Shown: piece by piece, positions 1 through 9,318 of the stretch
Layout of the letters: each line of letters starts with the position of its first letter
Position numbering within the stretch: position 1 is the first letter of the stretch
Assembly (NCBI GenBank): GCA_016786585.1
Contig: JAEUUI010000030.1
Coordinates: forward strand, 496,001 to 560,000
Direction: 5' to 3'
DNA from: Cyclobacteriaceae bacterium
Lineage (GTDB): Bacteria; Bacteroidota; Bacteroidia; Cytophagales; Cyclobacteriaceae
DNA length: 64,000 nucleotides
Notes under the pieces: generated by a model
Told to the model about the DNA's origin: nothing
What the model saw: the letters and a program-made list of their open reading frames with translations, nothing else
Databases searched by the model: none
Program-made: the position numbers and the translations under genes

Positions 1-383
1 TCGTCTATAGCGGACAGGAAGAACCTGTGCTGCGTGCCCTTCAGTTCTTCGACAAAGATCCGATCAGTTTTGAGAAATATGGCCGAGAGAAGTTTTACAA
101 AACCCTGCTCGACCTTCGTACGAAAAATCCTGCGCTTGCGGCCGATGCATCGTTTAACAAAGTATCCGTTGGAGATGACAAAGCCTTGTATGCATTCACC
201 CGCGAGAAGGACGGTAAGAAGATTTTTGTTATCCTCAATCTTTCTGCTAAAGAACAGGAGATTGTCGTGAAGGATAAATCCCTGCACGGGAACATTTACA
301 ACGTGTTCATGTATACAAAGGAACCGCTAAGCGATCAGCCTTGGAAAATTGAACCTTGGGGGTATGTGATCTACGAATATTGA
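1..383 (+). CDS. GH13 alpha-amylase family glycosidase, C-terminal fragment
   Basis: The window opens inside this gene. The frame is open from base 3 and ends at TGA 381..383, leaving about 126 residues. The first visible residues, VYSGQEEP, match the late barrel segment of GH13 glycosidases, where a (Y/F)xGQE motif precedes the last strand. What follows resembles the all-beta C-terminal domain of alpha-amylases and oligo-glucosidases, including the typical closing pattern 'L.PWGYVIYEY'. GH13 enzymes hydrolyse or transfer alpha-glucosidic bonds. The catalytic triad lies upstream of the window, so substrate and export cannot be judged. It ends 9 bp from the convergent stop of the ThuA/dehydrogenase gene. 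Identification as GH13 is fairly secure; the exact activity is not. Confidence 0.8.
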   Translation, partial: VYSGQEEPVLRALQFFDKDPISFEKYGREKFYKTLLDLRTKNPALAADASFNKVSVGDDKALYAFTREKDGKKIFVILNLSAKEQEIVVKDKSLHGNIYNVFMYTKEPLSDQPWKIEPWGYVIYEY

Positions 384-391
384 TCTGCGGA

Positions 392-3300
392 TTACTTGTT
401 ACTCAACCGTAGTTCACTGAAGCTGAACAGATCTTTGCCGCCCGCGCGTTCATTTTTAAATACAAGATAGAGCGTGTGTACACCCTTCGTTTCGCGAATC
501 TTCGAAGAGCTGTTGGGTTTTGCCGTCCCGATTAGTTCACCATCAGGTTTATCAAGGCGTAGTTCTATTTCACCTGACACATGGGTTGCCCCCATAACAA
601 CGCTTGCATAAACAGATTTTACGGTGGTGAGATCAATTCTTTCGAACGAAGCCGAAGTGTTATGCTTGACCGCGAGCAGTGCACCGGGGGTACTGACTGC
701 TTGTTCAGCCTTTAACACCGGGCTGCGCAATGCTACCGAAGTCATGTCGGTCAAGCTTCGCGTTCCTTTCGAACCCTGATCGTTGTACGAAGCGGTAATC
801 ACATACGCTCCCTCCTGTTCATTACCCGGAACCACCGAACCTTTCAGCGGAAGCGAGGGTGTTTTCTTTTTGCCTAACGACAGAATGTACTCCACCATCT
901 TCTGTGCATCGTCTTTACTGATTTGGGGGTGAGCAGCCATCTCGGTGGTGCCCCACACACCTGCACCACCTCTGATTATTTTATCGGCCAGGTTTGCAAC
1001 AGCATCTTTATCATCCCGGTACCGGTCTGCAACCTGCAGGAATGCCGGCCCGGCCGACTTCTGATCAATCAGGTGACACGACTTACAATCGCTGTTTTCA
1101 ATCAATGCCTTGCCCGGTAACTCCGCTGCAGCTTTCTGATGACCCTGCGCGACCTTGATCATGTCGTACCCTTTCACAAAATCAAATGTAATCCGAACGG
1201 AGTCAGGGCGAATCTTGCCGGAAGAAGTTGATCCATCTTCGCGATCATTCACCTCAACAGTATAAGACACTGCTGTAACCGGAAAATAAAATGTTTTGTT
1301 TCCTTCCGGGATCGATATAGTAACTTTTGGTGATTCATTGCCGGCAATGATTTCTGCGCGGGCAACCGAAACAGCCCCGTTCTGATCTCTTACCCGAAGT
1401 TCAGGCGTGTACACTCCCGGCTTATCGAACGTAACGGTAAACTTGCCATTCTTTGCTGCGTAACGCTCGCCATCGACAATCAATTCGCTTGTCAGCGGAT
1501 CGCTGTCAGGATCACTCGTGCCTTGTTCATCAAACTCAACCGTTAACGGAAGAGCGCCATTCGTTTTATTGACCGTCAATACTGCTTGTGGCGGCCGGTT
1601 GCCACCATTGTAATCGATGCGGATCAAGCGTGCATCAAAGTTTTGTTTGAACCATTGTGTTCCGTATTCCAGCATATAGAGTTTGCCGTCAGGGCCGTAG
1701 GCCAGATCCATGATATTATTAAATTTTGTATGCGGCATGAATGGCTCAATGTCCATGATCGCTCCCTGTTTGTCCATCGATACAAGAAACATCCAGTTCC
1801 GCATCCAGTCGTAGATCAGGAGCTTGCCATCGAAGTACTTTGGGAAGGCTGTTCCCACACCTTTAAAATCATCGCTATAATACACAGGACCAGCCATCGC
1901 ATTTCGGCCACCTTCTTTCACCATGGGAAACTCATCCGACTTTGCATACGGATACCAGATGAAAGGCGGAGCTACAGGCGGCAACTCGCGCTTGCCGGTA
2001 TTGTTGGGCGATTCATTAATCGGCTGTTCCGGGTTTGCTCTCGGCCCGACTTTACCCGAAGCAAAGTCATACTTCGCATACGGATAGTTCTTGCCGACAA
2101 AATACGGCCATCCGAAATAGCCGGCCTTTCTTGCCTGATTCAATTCATCATATCCACGCGGGCCGCGCAATGAATCATTCGAACCTGCATCCGGCCCTAC
2201 TTCACCCCAATACAAATAACCCGTACGCTTGTCGATTGAAATGCGGTATGGGTTTCGGTTACCCATCACATAAATCTCGGGTCGTGTGAGCGCCTCACCT
2301 TTCGGGAAAAGATTTCCTTCCGGGATTGTGTAGGATCCATCACGCTCGGGATGAATGCGCAAAATCTTTCCGCGTAAATCGTTCGTGTTGCCTGACGACT
2401 TCTGTGCATCAAACGGTGAACGGCCCGGGCGTTCATCAGCGGGACTGTATCCATCCGATGCAAACGGTGATGTATTATCGCCTGTTGACAAAAATAAGTT
2501 TCCATCCGCATCGAATGCGATCGATCCGCCTGTATGACAGCATTCATCGCGTTGCACCGGAACTTCGAGGATAATTTTCTTTGAAGACTCATCCAGGGTT
2601 TTACCGTTCAGGTTGTAGCGAACCAGAATATTTTTTGGATCGCTTCCTGCCGGTGAATAAAACATGTACACCCAGTGTGTTGATTTGAAGTTCGGATCAA
2701 GTGCTAAACCCAGCAAGCCATCTTCAGCCTCGCCCGCTTCACCTTGCGCGTTAACATTATACTTAGTTGATACCGGAATCCGGGCAATCACTTCCGTTTT
2801 GCCGATGTTCTGATCGTAGTACTTAACATTACCCTTCCTTTCCAGGAAAAGAATATCTCCGTTTGGCAATACCGCCATTTCGGTAGGTTCATCGAGATTA
2901 AAGTCAAGCACTACTTTTGTGAAACGGTTTTCTTCCGGCATGCGCGGTGACTTAACCTTATTGTAATTCAACCCTTCCGTTCCGAGCGCATACTTAATTC
3001 CCGACAATACCAGCTTTAAAAACACTTTGTCATGATAGGCTTCACTCGTGTGACCGAGGCCGGTATAAAATGCGCGGCCGCCTTCAAACTCGTGGTACCA
3101 CGCGATCGGGTGATCGGTTCCGTTCGTTCCACCGGTGTAAGTCGACTCATCAAGATTATAGATGACGTTGACATCCGGGTTGATGTTTTTATAATTATAC
3201 CATTCATCGGTTGCCGCGAATTCTGACGGCAGACTGTCACCAAACTGCTTTACCTGTTTAATCTTTGCTTCAGCAGTTCCGGGCGGATGACCATTGAAGT

Positions 3301-3712
3301 ATGCACCCACCAGCTTGCCATACCACGGCCATTCATATTCCGTGTCGGATGCAGCGTGAATGCCGACAAACCCGCCACCGGCTTCAATGAACCGTTTAAA
3401 ATCCGTTTGCTGGATTGGATCGAGTACATCGCGGGTAGTGTTCAGAAACACAACAGCCTTGTAGCGTTTCAGATTTTTTTCATGGAAAGCAGAAGCATCT
3501 TCCGTTGTATCGACTTCAAAGCCATGTTCTTTGCCAAGTTTAATCAGCGCAAGCTTACCATCTTTAATCGACTCGTGGCGGAAGCCATTGGTTTTCGAGA
3601 ACACCAGGATTCTATCGGGCTGCTGTTCGCACGATACCGCCAGTACCAAGAAAATAGAAACGATTGCCAGTTGCGAAACGCGGAACGCCCGCCAAACCCG
3701 ATGGATATTCAT
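392..3712 (-). CDS. Multidomain lipoprotein: ThuA, PQQ-type sugar dehydrogenase, PKD, cytochrome c and C-terminal beta domain
   Basis: A secreted lipoprotein of 1106 residues. The N-terminus has a hydrophobic stretch ending in the lipobox LAVSC (Cys28). Domains in order: ThuA-like (about 33-241, with GGGFVGIHAASD); glucose/sorbosone dehydrogenase beta-propeller (about 270-700, with GLLGLALDP and HTGGSIAFDADGNLFLSTGDN); PKD/Ig-like (about 706-790); class I cytochrome c (about 862-948), with haem site CKSCH at 876-880 and probable axial Met924 in GTTEMAAHP; and a beta-rich, CBM6-like end (about 995-1103). By family knowledge the propeller binds PQQ and oxidises aldose sugars, and the cytochrome would accept the electrons. 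ThuA proteins are linked to trehalose and related disaccharide metabolism. The location, presumably the periplasm or outer membrane, is inferred from the lipobox. The ATG is followed directly by the signal sequence. The protein looks complete. Confidence 0.9.
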   Translation of the reverse strand: MNIHRVWRAFRVSQLAIVSIFLVLAVSCEQQPDRILVFSKTNGFRHESIKDGKLALIKLGKEHGFEVDTTEDASAFHEKNLKRYKAVVFLNTTRDVLDPIQQTDFKRFIEAGGGFVGIHAASDTEYEWPWYGKLVGAYFNGHPPGTAEAKIKQVKQFGDSLPSEFAATDEWYNYKNINPDVNVIYNLDESTYTGGTNGTDHPIAWYHEFEGGRAFYTGLGHTSEAYHDKVFLKLVLSGIKYALGTEGLNYNKVKSPRMPEENRFTKVVLDFNLDEPTEMAVLPNGDILFLERKGNVKYYDQNIGKTEVIARIPVSTKYNVNAQGEAGEAEDGLLGLALDPNFKSTHWVYMFYSPAGSDPKNILVRYNLNGKTLDESSKKIILEVPVQRDECCHTGGSIAFDADGNLFLSTGDNTSPFASDGYSPADERPGRSPFDAQKSSGNTNDLRGKILRIHPERDGSYTIPEGNLFPKGEALTRPEIYVMGNRNPYRISIDKRTGYLYWGEVGPDAGSNDSLRGPRGYDELNQARKAGYFGWPYFVGKNYPYAKYDFASGKVGPRANPEQPINESPNNTGKRELPPVAPPFIWYPYAKSDEFPMVKEGGRNAMAGPVYYSDDFKGVGTAFPKYFDGKLLIYDWMRNWMFLVSMDKQGAIMDIEPFMPHTKFNNIMDLAYGPDGKLYMLEYGTQWFKQNFDARLIRIDYNGGNRPPQAVLTVNKTNGALPLTVEFDEQGTSDPDSDPLTSELIVDGERYAAKNGKFTVTFDKPGVYTPELRVRDQNGAVSVARAEIIAGNESPKVTISIPEGNKTFYFPVTAVSYTVEVNDREDGSTSSGKIRPDSVRITFDFVKGYDMIKVAQGHQKAAAELPGKALIENSDCKSCHLIDQKSAGPAFLQVADRYRDDKDAVANLADKIIRGGAGVWGTTEMAAHPQISKDDAQKMVEYILSLGKKKTPSLPLKGSVVPGNEQEGAYVITASYNDQGSKGTRSLTDMTSVALRSPVLKAEQAVSTPGALLAVKHNTSASFERIDLTTVKSVYASVVMGATHVSGEIELRLDKPDGELIGTAKPNSSSKIRETKGVHTLYLVFKNERAGGKDLFSFSELRLSNK

Positions 3713-4064
3713 AGAAAGTATTTCTGCCTAAAAGTGAACGCCTGATTCACCAGCCTGAATGACAATATTAAGGAATGAGGCGTGCTTGTAAAAACCGATG
3801 ACGTAAGAACCAAATAAAGTTACCTCATCAGGGCAGAAATAGATGTCCCTAAACGCTGATTGCCACCAAACAAAAAGCGCCTTACACTCACAGGTTAGGT
3901 CTGCGCGCACCCTGGCCGAATCTGTTTACAAATCAATCGTTTCTGGAACTCCGCGTAACTCAGGCACGAGCTATTCAGTCGAACCTGAGCGTCTCGCACT
4001 CAAAATCTCCGCATTCTGACCTCCTTTTGACTCGCAGGGTGAGGGATTGTAAATCTGACAATTT
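3713..4064. other. Intergenic region between divergent genes
   Basis: About 350 bases separate the divergent dehydrogenase and FecR-like genes. Promoters for both must lie here, but I find no good TTTG...TAnnTTTG pair on either strand. The best -7-like octamers are one base off consensus and lack a partner at 19-21 bp. No RNA gene or repeat was recognised. Confidence 0.5.
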
Positions 4065-4955
4065 TTGTACCTTCATAGCACGATTCTTCGCTCAAATTCC
4101 TACTGGATCGTGGTTGTCGTGGTCTATCGTTTTCTCTTTATCATCTGGAGTTTTTCTGTGTTTAATATACAGAGTACGGAAATTTATACCGTTCGTCAGG
4201 TTATTGGAGATGTCCGAGTGGCCAAGAAACCCGTGGTAGCAGGACAGCAAATCCCGGTTAACGTCAGAATCCAATTCCCAACTGGCAGTAAACTGCTTGT
4301 GACGAGTTCCAAGCATGGTCGGCTGGTTATCCAACCAGGCCCGCAACTCAGTGCAAGCGAAACAGGAGTTACGATTGAACAGTACCTCGGAACAACTCAT
4401 GGACTGGGTTCGCGCGGTGGCGATGTCTTTGGTATTCTGAGGTTTGCTAATGACTTTACTGTGATTGGCAATTCAATGGAGGTACATGTTCCGACTGCGC
4501 AATATCCGCTGTCTGAGAATCAGTTTTTCTTTCTGAAGTTTAATATCGAAGGTGAACCTGAGCCAATTTACAAGAGGCTTCACTATACCGAAAATTCGAT
4601 TCTTGTAGACCATAAATCGATCTTTTCTGTTGATGGAAATCCAATTGTAAATGAGTCCAATGTAGGGCCGCTGGTACTATACTATATGCAAGACTCCTCC
4701 TCACAGAAGTTCGTTCCGGTCAGCAGCGTAAAAGGGTTTCACTTGAATTTTGTTAACGACAGTCTTCTCCGGAATCAAGTCGGAGGTTTGTTAGAACTGA
4801 TTGAATACGAAAAGCTTGTGGGGGAAGAAAAATCGAAGGCTTACAGATCTTTATTGCTTACGCTCAGCGGATTATTGCCCTCACGGCCCTTACAACATAA
4901 TCTGCAGGGTTGGCTTGAACGTGAGTTTGGTATCGTTCAACCGTCTTACAAATGA
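4065..4955 (+). CDS. Membrane-anchored protein with FecR-like beta domain, first gene of the CHASE2/CHAT module
   Basis: An unfamiliar protein of up to 296 residues. Near the N-terminus there is one strongly hydrophobic stretch (about residues 14-33, rich in Val, Phe and Ile), which would be a signal or anchor. After it comes a segment beginning EIYTVRQVIGDVRV with pattern 'V.G..I...V...F..GSKLLV...K.GRLVIQPG'. This resembles FecR-like beta domains, but the match is by eye and weak. The rest, to about residue 296, has no recognised motif. No ATG start is available. TTG at 4065, GTG at 4110 or GTG at 4158 are possible; the first two keep the hydrophobic segment, so I prefer them. The stop overlaps the ATG of the CHASE2 gene (ATGA), so the two are probably translationally coupled. 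Confidence 0.6.
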   Translation: MYLHSTILRSNSYWIVVVVVYRFLFIIWSFSVFNIQSTEIYTVRQVIGDVRVAKKPVVAGQQIPVNVRIQFPTGSKLLVTSSKHGRLVIQPGPQLSASETGVTIEQYLGTTHGLGSRGGDVFGILRFANDFTVIGNSMEVHVPTAQYPLSENQFFFLKFNIEGEPEPIYKRLHYTENSILVDHKSIFSVDGNPIVNESNVGPLVLYYMQDSSSQKFVPVSSVKGFHLNFVNDSLLRNQVGGLLELIEYEKLVGEEKSKAYRSLLLTLSGLLPSRPLQHNLQGWLEREFGIVQPSYK

Positions 4956-6163
4956 GCAGGACTGCCACGGCCTGGTATCTGGTTGCGAGTGCCCTCAACG
5001 CCGTGCTGATGTTGTTACTTGTGTTTGTCGCAATGAGACTTCCCTATGCGCATGGAGATGAGAAGGCGATTGTTGAGAAATTATCCATCGTGCGGAGAGT
5101 GTTCCTAGGCTTGGAGGAAAAGCCGTCCAAAGACCGCTTCCTTTTTCTTGATACCCAATACGATCTTGAGTTTATTGACGCGCTTGACACTGATGGTTTC
5201 AAACTCGGGCAGCAAACGATCACTAACCGTTCCCAACTCGGCCGCCTGGTGCAAGTACTGAACGCTTACCCCGATAGCACGCGATTCGTTCTTCTAGATC
5301 TTTTCTTACTGGAAGAAGCCGGTCCGCAAGACAGTTTGCTTCGGGCAGAATTACCGCGTGCAAAAAACCTGGTAGGCACTCGTCTGCCCGGTGCACTTGA
5401 TACGCGAAAACCATTTATTGATTACTCGACTGCACCCGCCTATTACGAAGATATAGAAGGCGATTTTTATAAGTACGGATTAATTGGGCCCGACAACGAG
5501 CCAAGCTTTGCATTGATATTTTACAAAAACCTCTCGGGCAACGGTTTTGCTCACTCCCCCATAACAATCACGGTCAATGATCAACATTACTTCAAAACGT
5601 TTGTTCCAGACTTCTCTATCCGTGCTTATGATGTTTTATTTGCCCCCTATGAAAAACGGTATTGGTATGAAACACTCGGCAACTTTGTCGCGCAGCCTGA
5701 CAGTGCACTTGCGGCTCAGGCGAAGGGCAGAATTATCGTGGTAGGTAACTTTGGCCCTTCCGATACGCACAACACAATTTATGGCGATACACCAGGCGTG
5801 CTGATTCTTCTTAATACAGTGCTCGCGCTGGAAGCGGGTGAGGGTGGATGGGGGTGGATCTATCTGTTGTTTATGTTTGGCTGCTTTATGGCCATTTCCT
5901 GGCAGGTACTGATACCAACTGAACCCACCGAAAAACTGGAAGCATGGCTCGCAAAACGTACCCGTTGGTACGACCGCTTGTCAGGCATAGTTCGTGCAAG
6001 CTTGCTGGAACTGGTTACATACCCATTACAACTGGTGCTGGTATCCGTTGTCAGTTTTGTGGTATTTGGTGTGGCTGTCACAATCCTGTACCTGATGTAC
6101 CTGTTGTTTTTGGAACGGCAGGTAATAGTGTGGTCAGCTCGTTATAAGGCTACACGATCCTAG
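4952..6163 (+). CDS. CHASE2-domain membrane sensor protein lacking a cytoplasmic output domain
   Basis: A 403-residue membrane protein. The first transmembrane segment is at about 8-28, followed by an extracytoplasmic region of about 270 residues. The CHASE2 hallmark lies near its end: GRIIVVGNFGPSDTH, then a GD-TPGV turn and 'LLNTVLALEAG'. Two or three transmembrane segments follow (about 303-325 and 350-388), then a short basic tail. CHASE2 domains are extracellular sensors, normally fused to histidine kinases, cyclases, GGDEF or Ser/Thr kinase domains; none of these is present here. It overlaps the upstream FecR-like gene by 4 bp and lies 92 bp before the TPR-CHAT gene on the same strand, so the three probably work together. 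What it senses is unknown. I am fairly confident of the domain call and less so of the role. Confidence 0.8.
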   Translation: MSRTATAWYLVASALNAVLMLLLVFVAMRLPYAHGDEKAIVEKLSIVRRVFLGLEEKPSKDRFLFLDTQYDLEFIDALDTDGFKLGQQTITNRSQLGRLVQVLNAYPDSTRFVLLDLFLLEEAGPQDSLLRAELPRAKNLVGTRLPGALDTRKPFIDYSTAPAYYEDIEGDFYKYGLIGPDNEPSFALIFYKNLSGNGFAHSPITITVNDQHYFKTFVPDFSIRAYDVLFAPYEKRYWYETLGNFVAQPDSALAAQAKGRIIVVGNFGPSDTHNTIYGDTPGVLILLNTVLALEAGEGGWGWIYLLFMFGCFMAISWQVLIPTEPTEKLEAWLAKRTRWYDRLSGIVRASLLELVTYPLQLVLVSVVSFVVFGVAVTILYLMYLLFLERQVIVWSARYKATRS

Positions 6164-6255
6164 CATAATTTATACGTTTATCACTTTAGTTTATAGTAAT
6201 ATACTGGTTATTGTAGCCTAAATATGCTAAATTAACTTCAGTTAACTTTTCACCT

Positions 6256-9200
6256 ATGCGCTTGTTGTATCTCCTCACCTGGCTTGTGGTCATCCTGCTG
6301 GCTAACTCAATTCTGTTGCCAGCCCAGAGCTCATCCGACCCACAAGCGCTCTACAAGCTGGGTCTGCGGTTGTTTAGTACCTCCGAATTCAAAAAAGCGG
6401 ACTCTGTGGTTTTGTTATATCTGAAGAGTAAAGGTAGTCTGCGCGATACCCTTTATGCAGAAGGGGCAAGTTTATTAGGACAGTCTTTAGCTGCTCAAAG
6501 TCGTTACGCAAAAGCAGAACCATATGATCGGACCGCACTTGAAATTTATGAGAACACAACCGGTAGTCGTAGTTCCAATTACGTTCGATTGCTAAGCAAT
6601 CTGGCTCACACGATTCATTATCAGGGTCGATATACCGAGGCCGAGTCGATGTTTAGGAAAGCGGTTGAAATCCGCAAAGTGCTGACAGGAACAATCCATC
6701 CTGAATATGCTGAAAGCCTGAACAATCTTGCCTTCAATCTTAATGATCAGGGTCGTTACACGCAAGCAGAGCCGCTCGGACGGGAGGCAATGGAGATTTA
6801 CAAGAAAACACTTGGAACGCGACATCCCGACTACGCGCTAAGCCTGAATAACCTTGCTTTCAATCTCCGGTCACAAGGCCGATACCCGGAGGCTGAGTTG
6901 TTATGCCGCGAAATGGTAGAAATCTATAAAGAAGTTCTCGGTGTTAAACACCCCGACTACGCCCGTAGCTTGAACAGTCTCGCTCAAACTGTAGAGTTGC
7001 AAGGCCGCTATTCAGAAGCCGAACCTTTGCACCGCGAAGCCTTGACAATTCGCAAAAGTGCATTGGGTTCCAGGCACCCTGCCTATGCCCGCAGCGTAAC
7101 TAATTTGGCTATGAACTTGTACTATCAGGGTCGTTACGCTGAGACCGAATCACTTTTGAAGGAAGCATTAGAAATAACCAAAGAAGTGCTTGGAGAAAAA
7201 CACCCCAACTACATTGGTAATCTGGTTAACCTGGCAACTGATCTGGATGCTCAGGAGCGCTATACAGAAGCTGAGACACTTTACCGGCAGGCTTTGACGA
7301 GTATTAAAATCGAATCAAATGCTAAGAGTCGCGGTTTGGGCAACGCGTTAAATAACCTTGCTGCAAATCTTACCTTTCAGAAACGCTACTCAGAAGCGGA
7401 GCTATTATACCGCGAAGCCGTAGAAACTTACAAAGAAGTGCTCAGTCTGCGACACCCCGACTATGCATTGTCGTTGAATAACCTCGCCAATAATCTTTAT
7501 AATCAGGGTCGCTACACGGAAGCTGAGCCTCTTTTTCAACAATCACTGGAAATCTATGAAGCAGTGCTAGGCACCCGCAACTTGCGTTATGGCCTCGGTT
7601 TACGAAACCTGGCAAGCCTTTTCGAGGCGCAAGGTTCATTAGATAAAGCCGAGCCTCTTTATCAGAGAGGCATCGAAGTTTATTTCGATCACTATAGCGC
7701 CAATCAGGCAGCGCTGAGTGAGGCCCAGCGGCAAAAACTCTATGACACTTACCTCGGACGTTATTATCGGTCCGAACTAAGACGTTACGCGCTTCATCCA
7801 AACCCGGCTAACACGGATTATGCCTGGAACTGGCATCTCAACCTGCGCGGCCTGCAACTTCAAACCAGTGTCCGTCTTCGGGCTTTAGTTGCAGTCACAG
7901 GCGATACCGTTCTGGAAAAGACTTATCAGTCGTGGAGAAACCAGCGCGAGTATCTTTCCATTCTTTATAACCTGTCAAAAAACGATTTAAGCCAACGTAA
8001 CATCAACCTTACCACGGAAGAATCGAAAGCTACCGAATTAGAGCGTCTGATAAACCAACGCAGCGTTGCTTTTCGGCAAGCCAACGACACTACCCGAATC
8101 GCCTGGCGGCAGATCGCTAATCTGCTCGGGCCGAACGAAGGTATAGCAGATATTGTTCGCTTCAGCACAGACTCTACAGCGGGATACCTCGTATTCCTAT
8201 ACCGTCATGGATGGCCGGAACCGAAAACTGTTGTACTAAATGATGCTGGTTGGCTTGAGCAGGAAGGCCTGGCACTCTACCGAAGTAATGTATTCACGAC
8301 TGAACAAAGTCTTGAAATCTTCAAGCGCTTCTGGGCGCCAATTGACAGTTGTGTAGGACGGCCGCGTAAACTCTACCTTGCGGTAGATGGTGTTTACAAT
8401 CAAGTGAACATTAACACATTTCAATATCCCACAGGAGGATATATCATCGATAAAACCGAAATTGTTCAAGTAGGAAGTTTCCGTGACCTCGTTCTCCCGA
8501 CCAGCCGACCCGTTACAGCAGATGCCATCACTGCAGTCGGGCGTCCAGCCTACAGCCTTGATGCACCAACATTTGAGAAGCTGTTTCTACGAGGTAATTC
8601 CTTACGGGGAGGAGTCATTGACCTAGTGGGTAGCCAGTGGAGTGATTTGCCTAACACCGAACCAGAGGTTCGCGCGATAACTAAAATCTTCGCATCCAAA
8701 CACTACACAACTGCCCTGTGGCTTGGTACCGAGGCAACAGAAACTGCGGTGAAGCAGGTGAATCAACCCCGTGTTCTTCATATTGCTACTCACGGCTTCT
8801 TTGTACCCAAGCCCGCTGATGCTGTTGATCAGGAAAACGGCAAACTAATTTTTTTTCGCGGGGGCGGTAAACAAAATAGCAATGCTAACGCGTACAATTT
8901 TGAGCGCGATCCCCTTTTACGATCAGGCTTGGTTCTGGCGGGAGCCAGTAACGCAGCAACAGAAACGCGTCAATTAAAAGAGGACGGTATACTAACTGCC
9001 TATGAAGCGGGTACCCTCAACCTGCAGGGTACTGAACTAGTCGTTCTTAGCGCTTGCGAAACCGGGCTTGGTGAATTACAGCCTGGAGAAGGTATTTACG
9101 GATTGCAACGATCAATGCAATTAGCCGGAGCCAAATCGGTGATCACCAGTCTTTGGTGGGTGGATGATATTGCCACTCAGGAACTCATGACGAAGTTTTA

Positions 9201-9318
9201 CCACCTGTGGCTGAAAGGTAAAACAAAGCGGGTCGCGTTTGTTAAAGCACAACTGGCCATTCGAAAAAAATACCCCGAACCGGTATTCTGGGGAGCCTTC
9301 GTTTTAATTGGTGAATAA
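6256..9318 (+). CDS. Exported TPR-CHAT caspase-like protease
   Basis: A 1020-residue protein with an N-terminal signal peptide (hydrophobic residues 3-22, then PAQSS). Residues about 68-485 hold ten consecutive 42-residue tetratricopeptide units of the kinesin-light-chain type, with recurring 'LNNLA', 'QGRY.EAE' and 'HPDYA' motifs and perfectly regular spacing. A helical linker follows. The C-terminal CHAT domain carries the expected catalytic pair: His846 in IATHGFF and Cys934 in LSACETGLGE. It also has the conserved end 'VITSLWWVDD...FWGAFVLIGE'. CHAT proteases are separase/caspase-clan cysteine peptidases, often activated by partner binding to the TPRs. The signal peptide places this one outside the cytoplasm (inference). 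It follows the CHASE2 gene, which suggests a sensor-protease unit. Its substrate is unknown. A second CHAT protein lies at 31530..32870. Confidence 0.92.
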   Translation: MRLLYLLTWLVVILLANSILLPAQSSSDPQALYKLGLRLFSTSEFKKADSVVLLYLKSKGSLRDTLYAEGASLLGQSLAAQSRYAKAEPYDRTALEIYENTTGSRSSNYVRLLSNLAHTIHYQGRYTEAESMFRKAVEIRKVLTGTIHPEYAESLNNLAFNLNDQGRYTQAEPLGREAMEIYKKTLGTRHPDYALSLNNLAFNLRSQGRYPEAELLCREMVEIYKEVLGVKHPDYARSLNSLAQTVELQGRYSEAEPLHREALTIRKSALGSRHPAYARSVTNLAMNLYYQGRYAETESLLKEALEITKEVLGEKHPNYIGNLVNLATDLDAQERYTEAETLYRQALTSIKIESNAKSRGLGNALNNLAANLTFQKRYSEAELLYREAVETYKEVLSLRHPDYALSLNNLANNLYNQGRYTEAEPLFQQSLEIYEAVLGTRNLRYGLGLRNLASLFEAQGSLDKAEPLYQRGIEVYFDHYSANQAALSEAQRQKLYDTYLGRYYRSELRRYALHPNPANTDYAWNWHLNLRGLQLQTSVRLRALVAVTGDTVLEKTYQSWRNQREYLSILYNLSKNDLSQRNINLTTEESKATELERLINQRSVAFRQANDTTRIAWRQIANLLGPNEGIADIVRFSTDSTAGYLVFLYRHGWPEPKTVVLNDAGWLEQEGLALYRSNVFTTEQSLEIFKRFWAPIDSCVGRPRKLYLAVDGVYNQVNINTFQYPTGGYIIDKTEIVQVGSFRDLVLPTSRPVTADAITAVGRPAYSLDAPTFEKLFLRGNSLRGGVIDLVGSQWSDLPNTEPEVRAITKIFASKHYTTALWLGTEATETAVKQVNQPRVLHIATHGFFVPKPADAVDQENGKLIFFRGGGKQNSNANAYNFERDPLLRSGLVLAGASNAATETRQLKEDGILTAYEAGTLNLQGTELVVLSACETGLGELQPGEGIYGLQRSMQLAGAKSVITSLWWVDDIATQELMTKFYHLWLKGKTKRVAFVKAQLAIRKKYPEPVFWGAFVLIGE
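6457..7711 (+). repeat. Ten tandem 126-bp units encoding TPRs
   Basis: The TPR region is built from ten in-frame units of 126 bp with no indels between them. Many units share whole phrases such as AACAACCTTGC/AATAACCTCGC and CAGGGTCG(C/T)TA. The protein repeats are closer to one another than is usual for ordinary TPRs, which points to fairly recent duplication or homogenisation. Confidence 0.8.

Noticed and set aside
1586-2173. A long open frame antisense to the ThuA/dehydrogenase gene
   Set aside because: The sense gene has continuous domain homology with haem and propeller motifs; the antisense frame has none.
4055-4071. Another TGACA-N5-TGT word (CTGACAATTTTTGTACC) near the start of the CHASE2/CHAT module
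   Set aside because: The right arm reads TGTACC and does not complete the TGTC core; it is a weak half-match that also overlaps the TTG start, so I did not include it in the proposed regulon.
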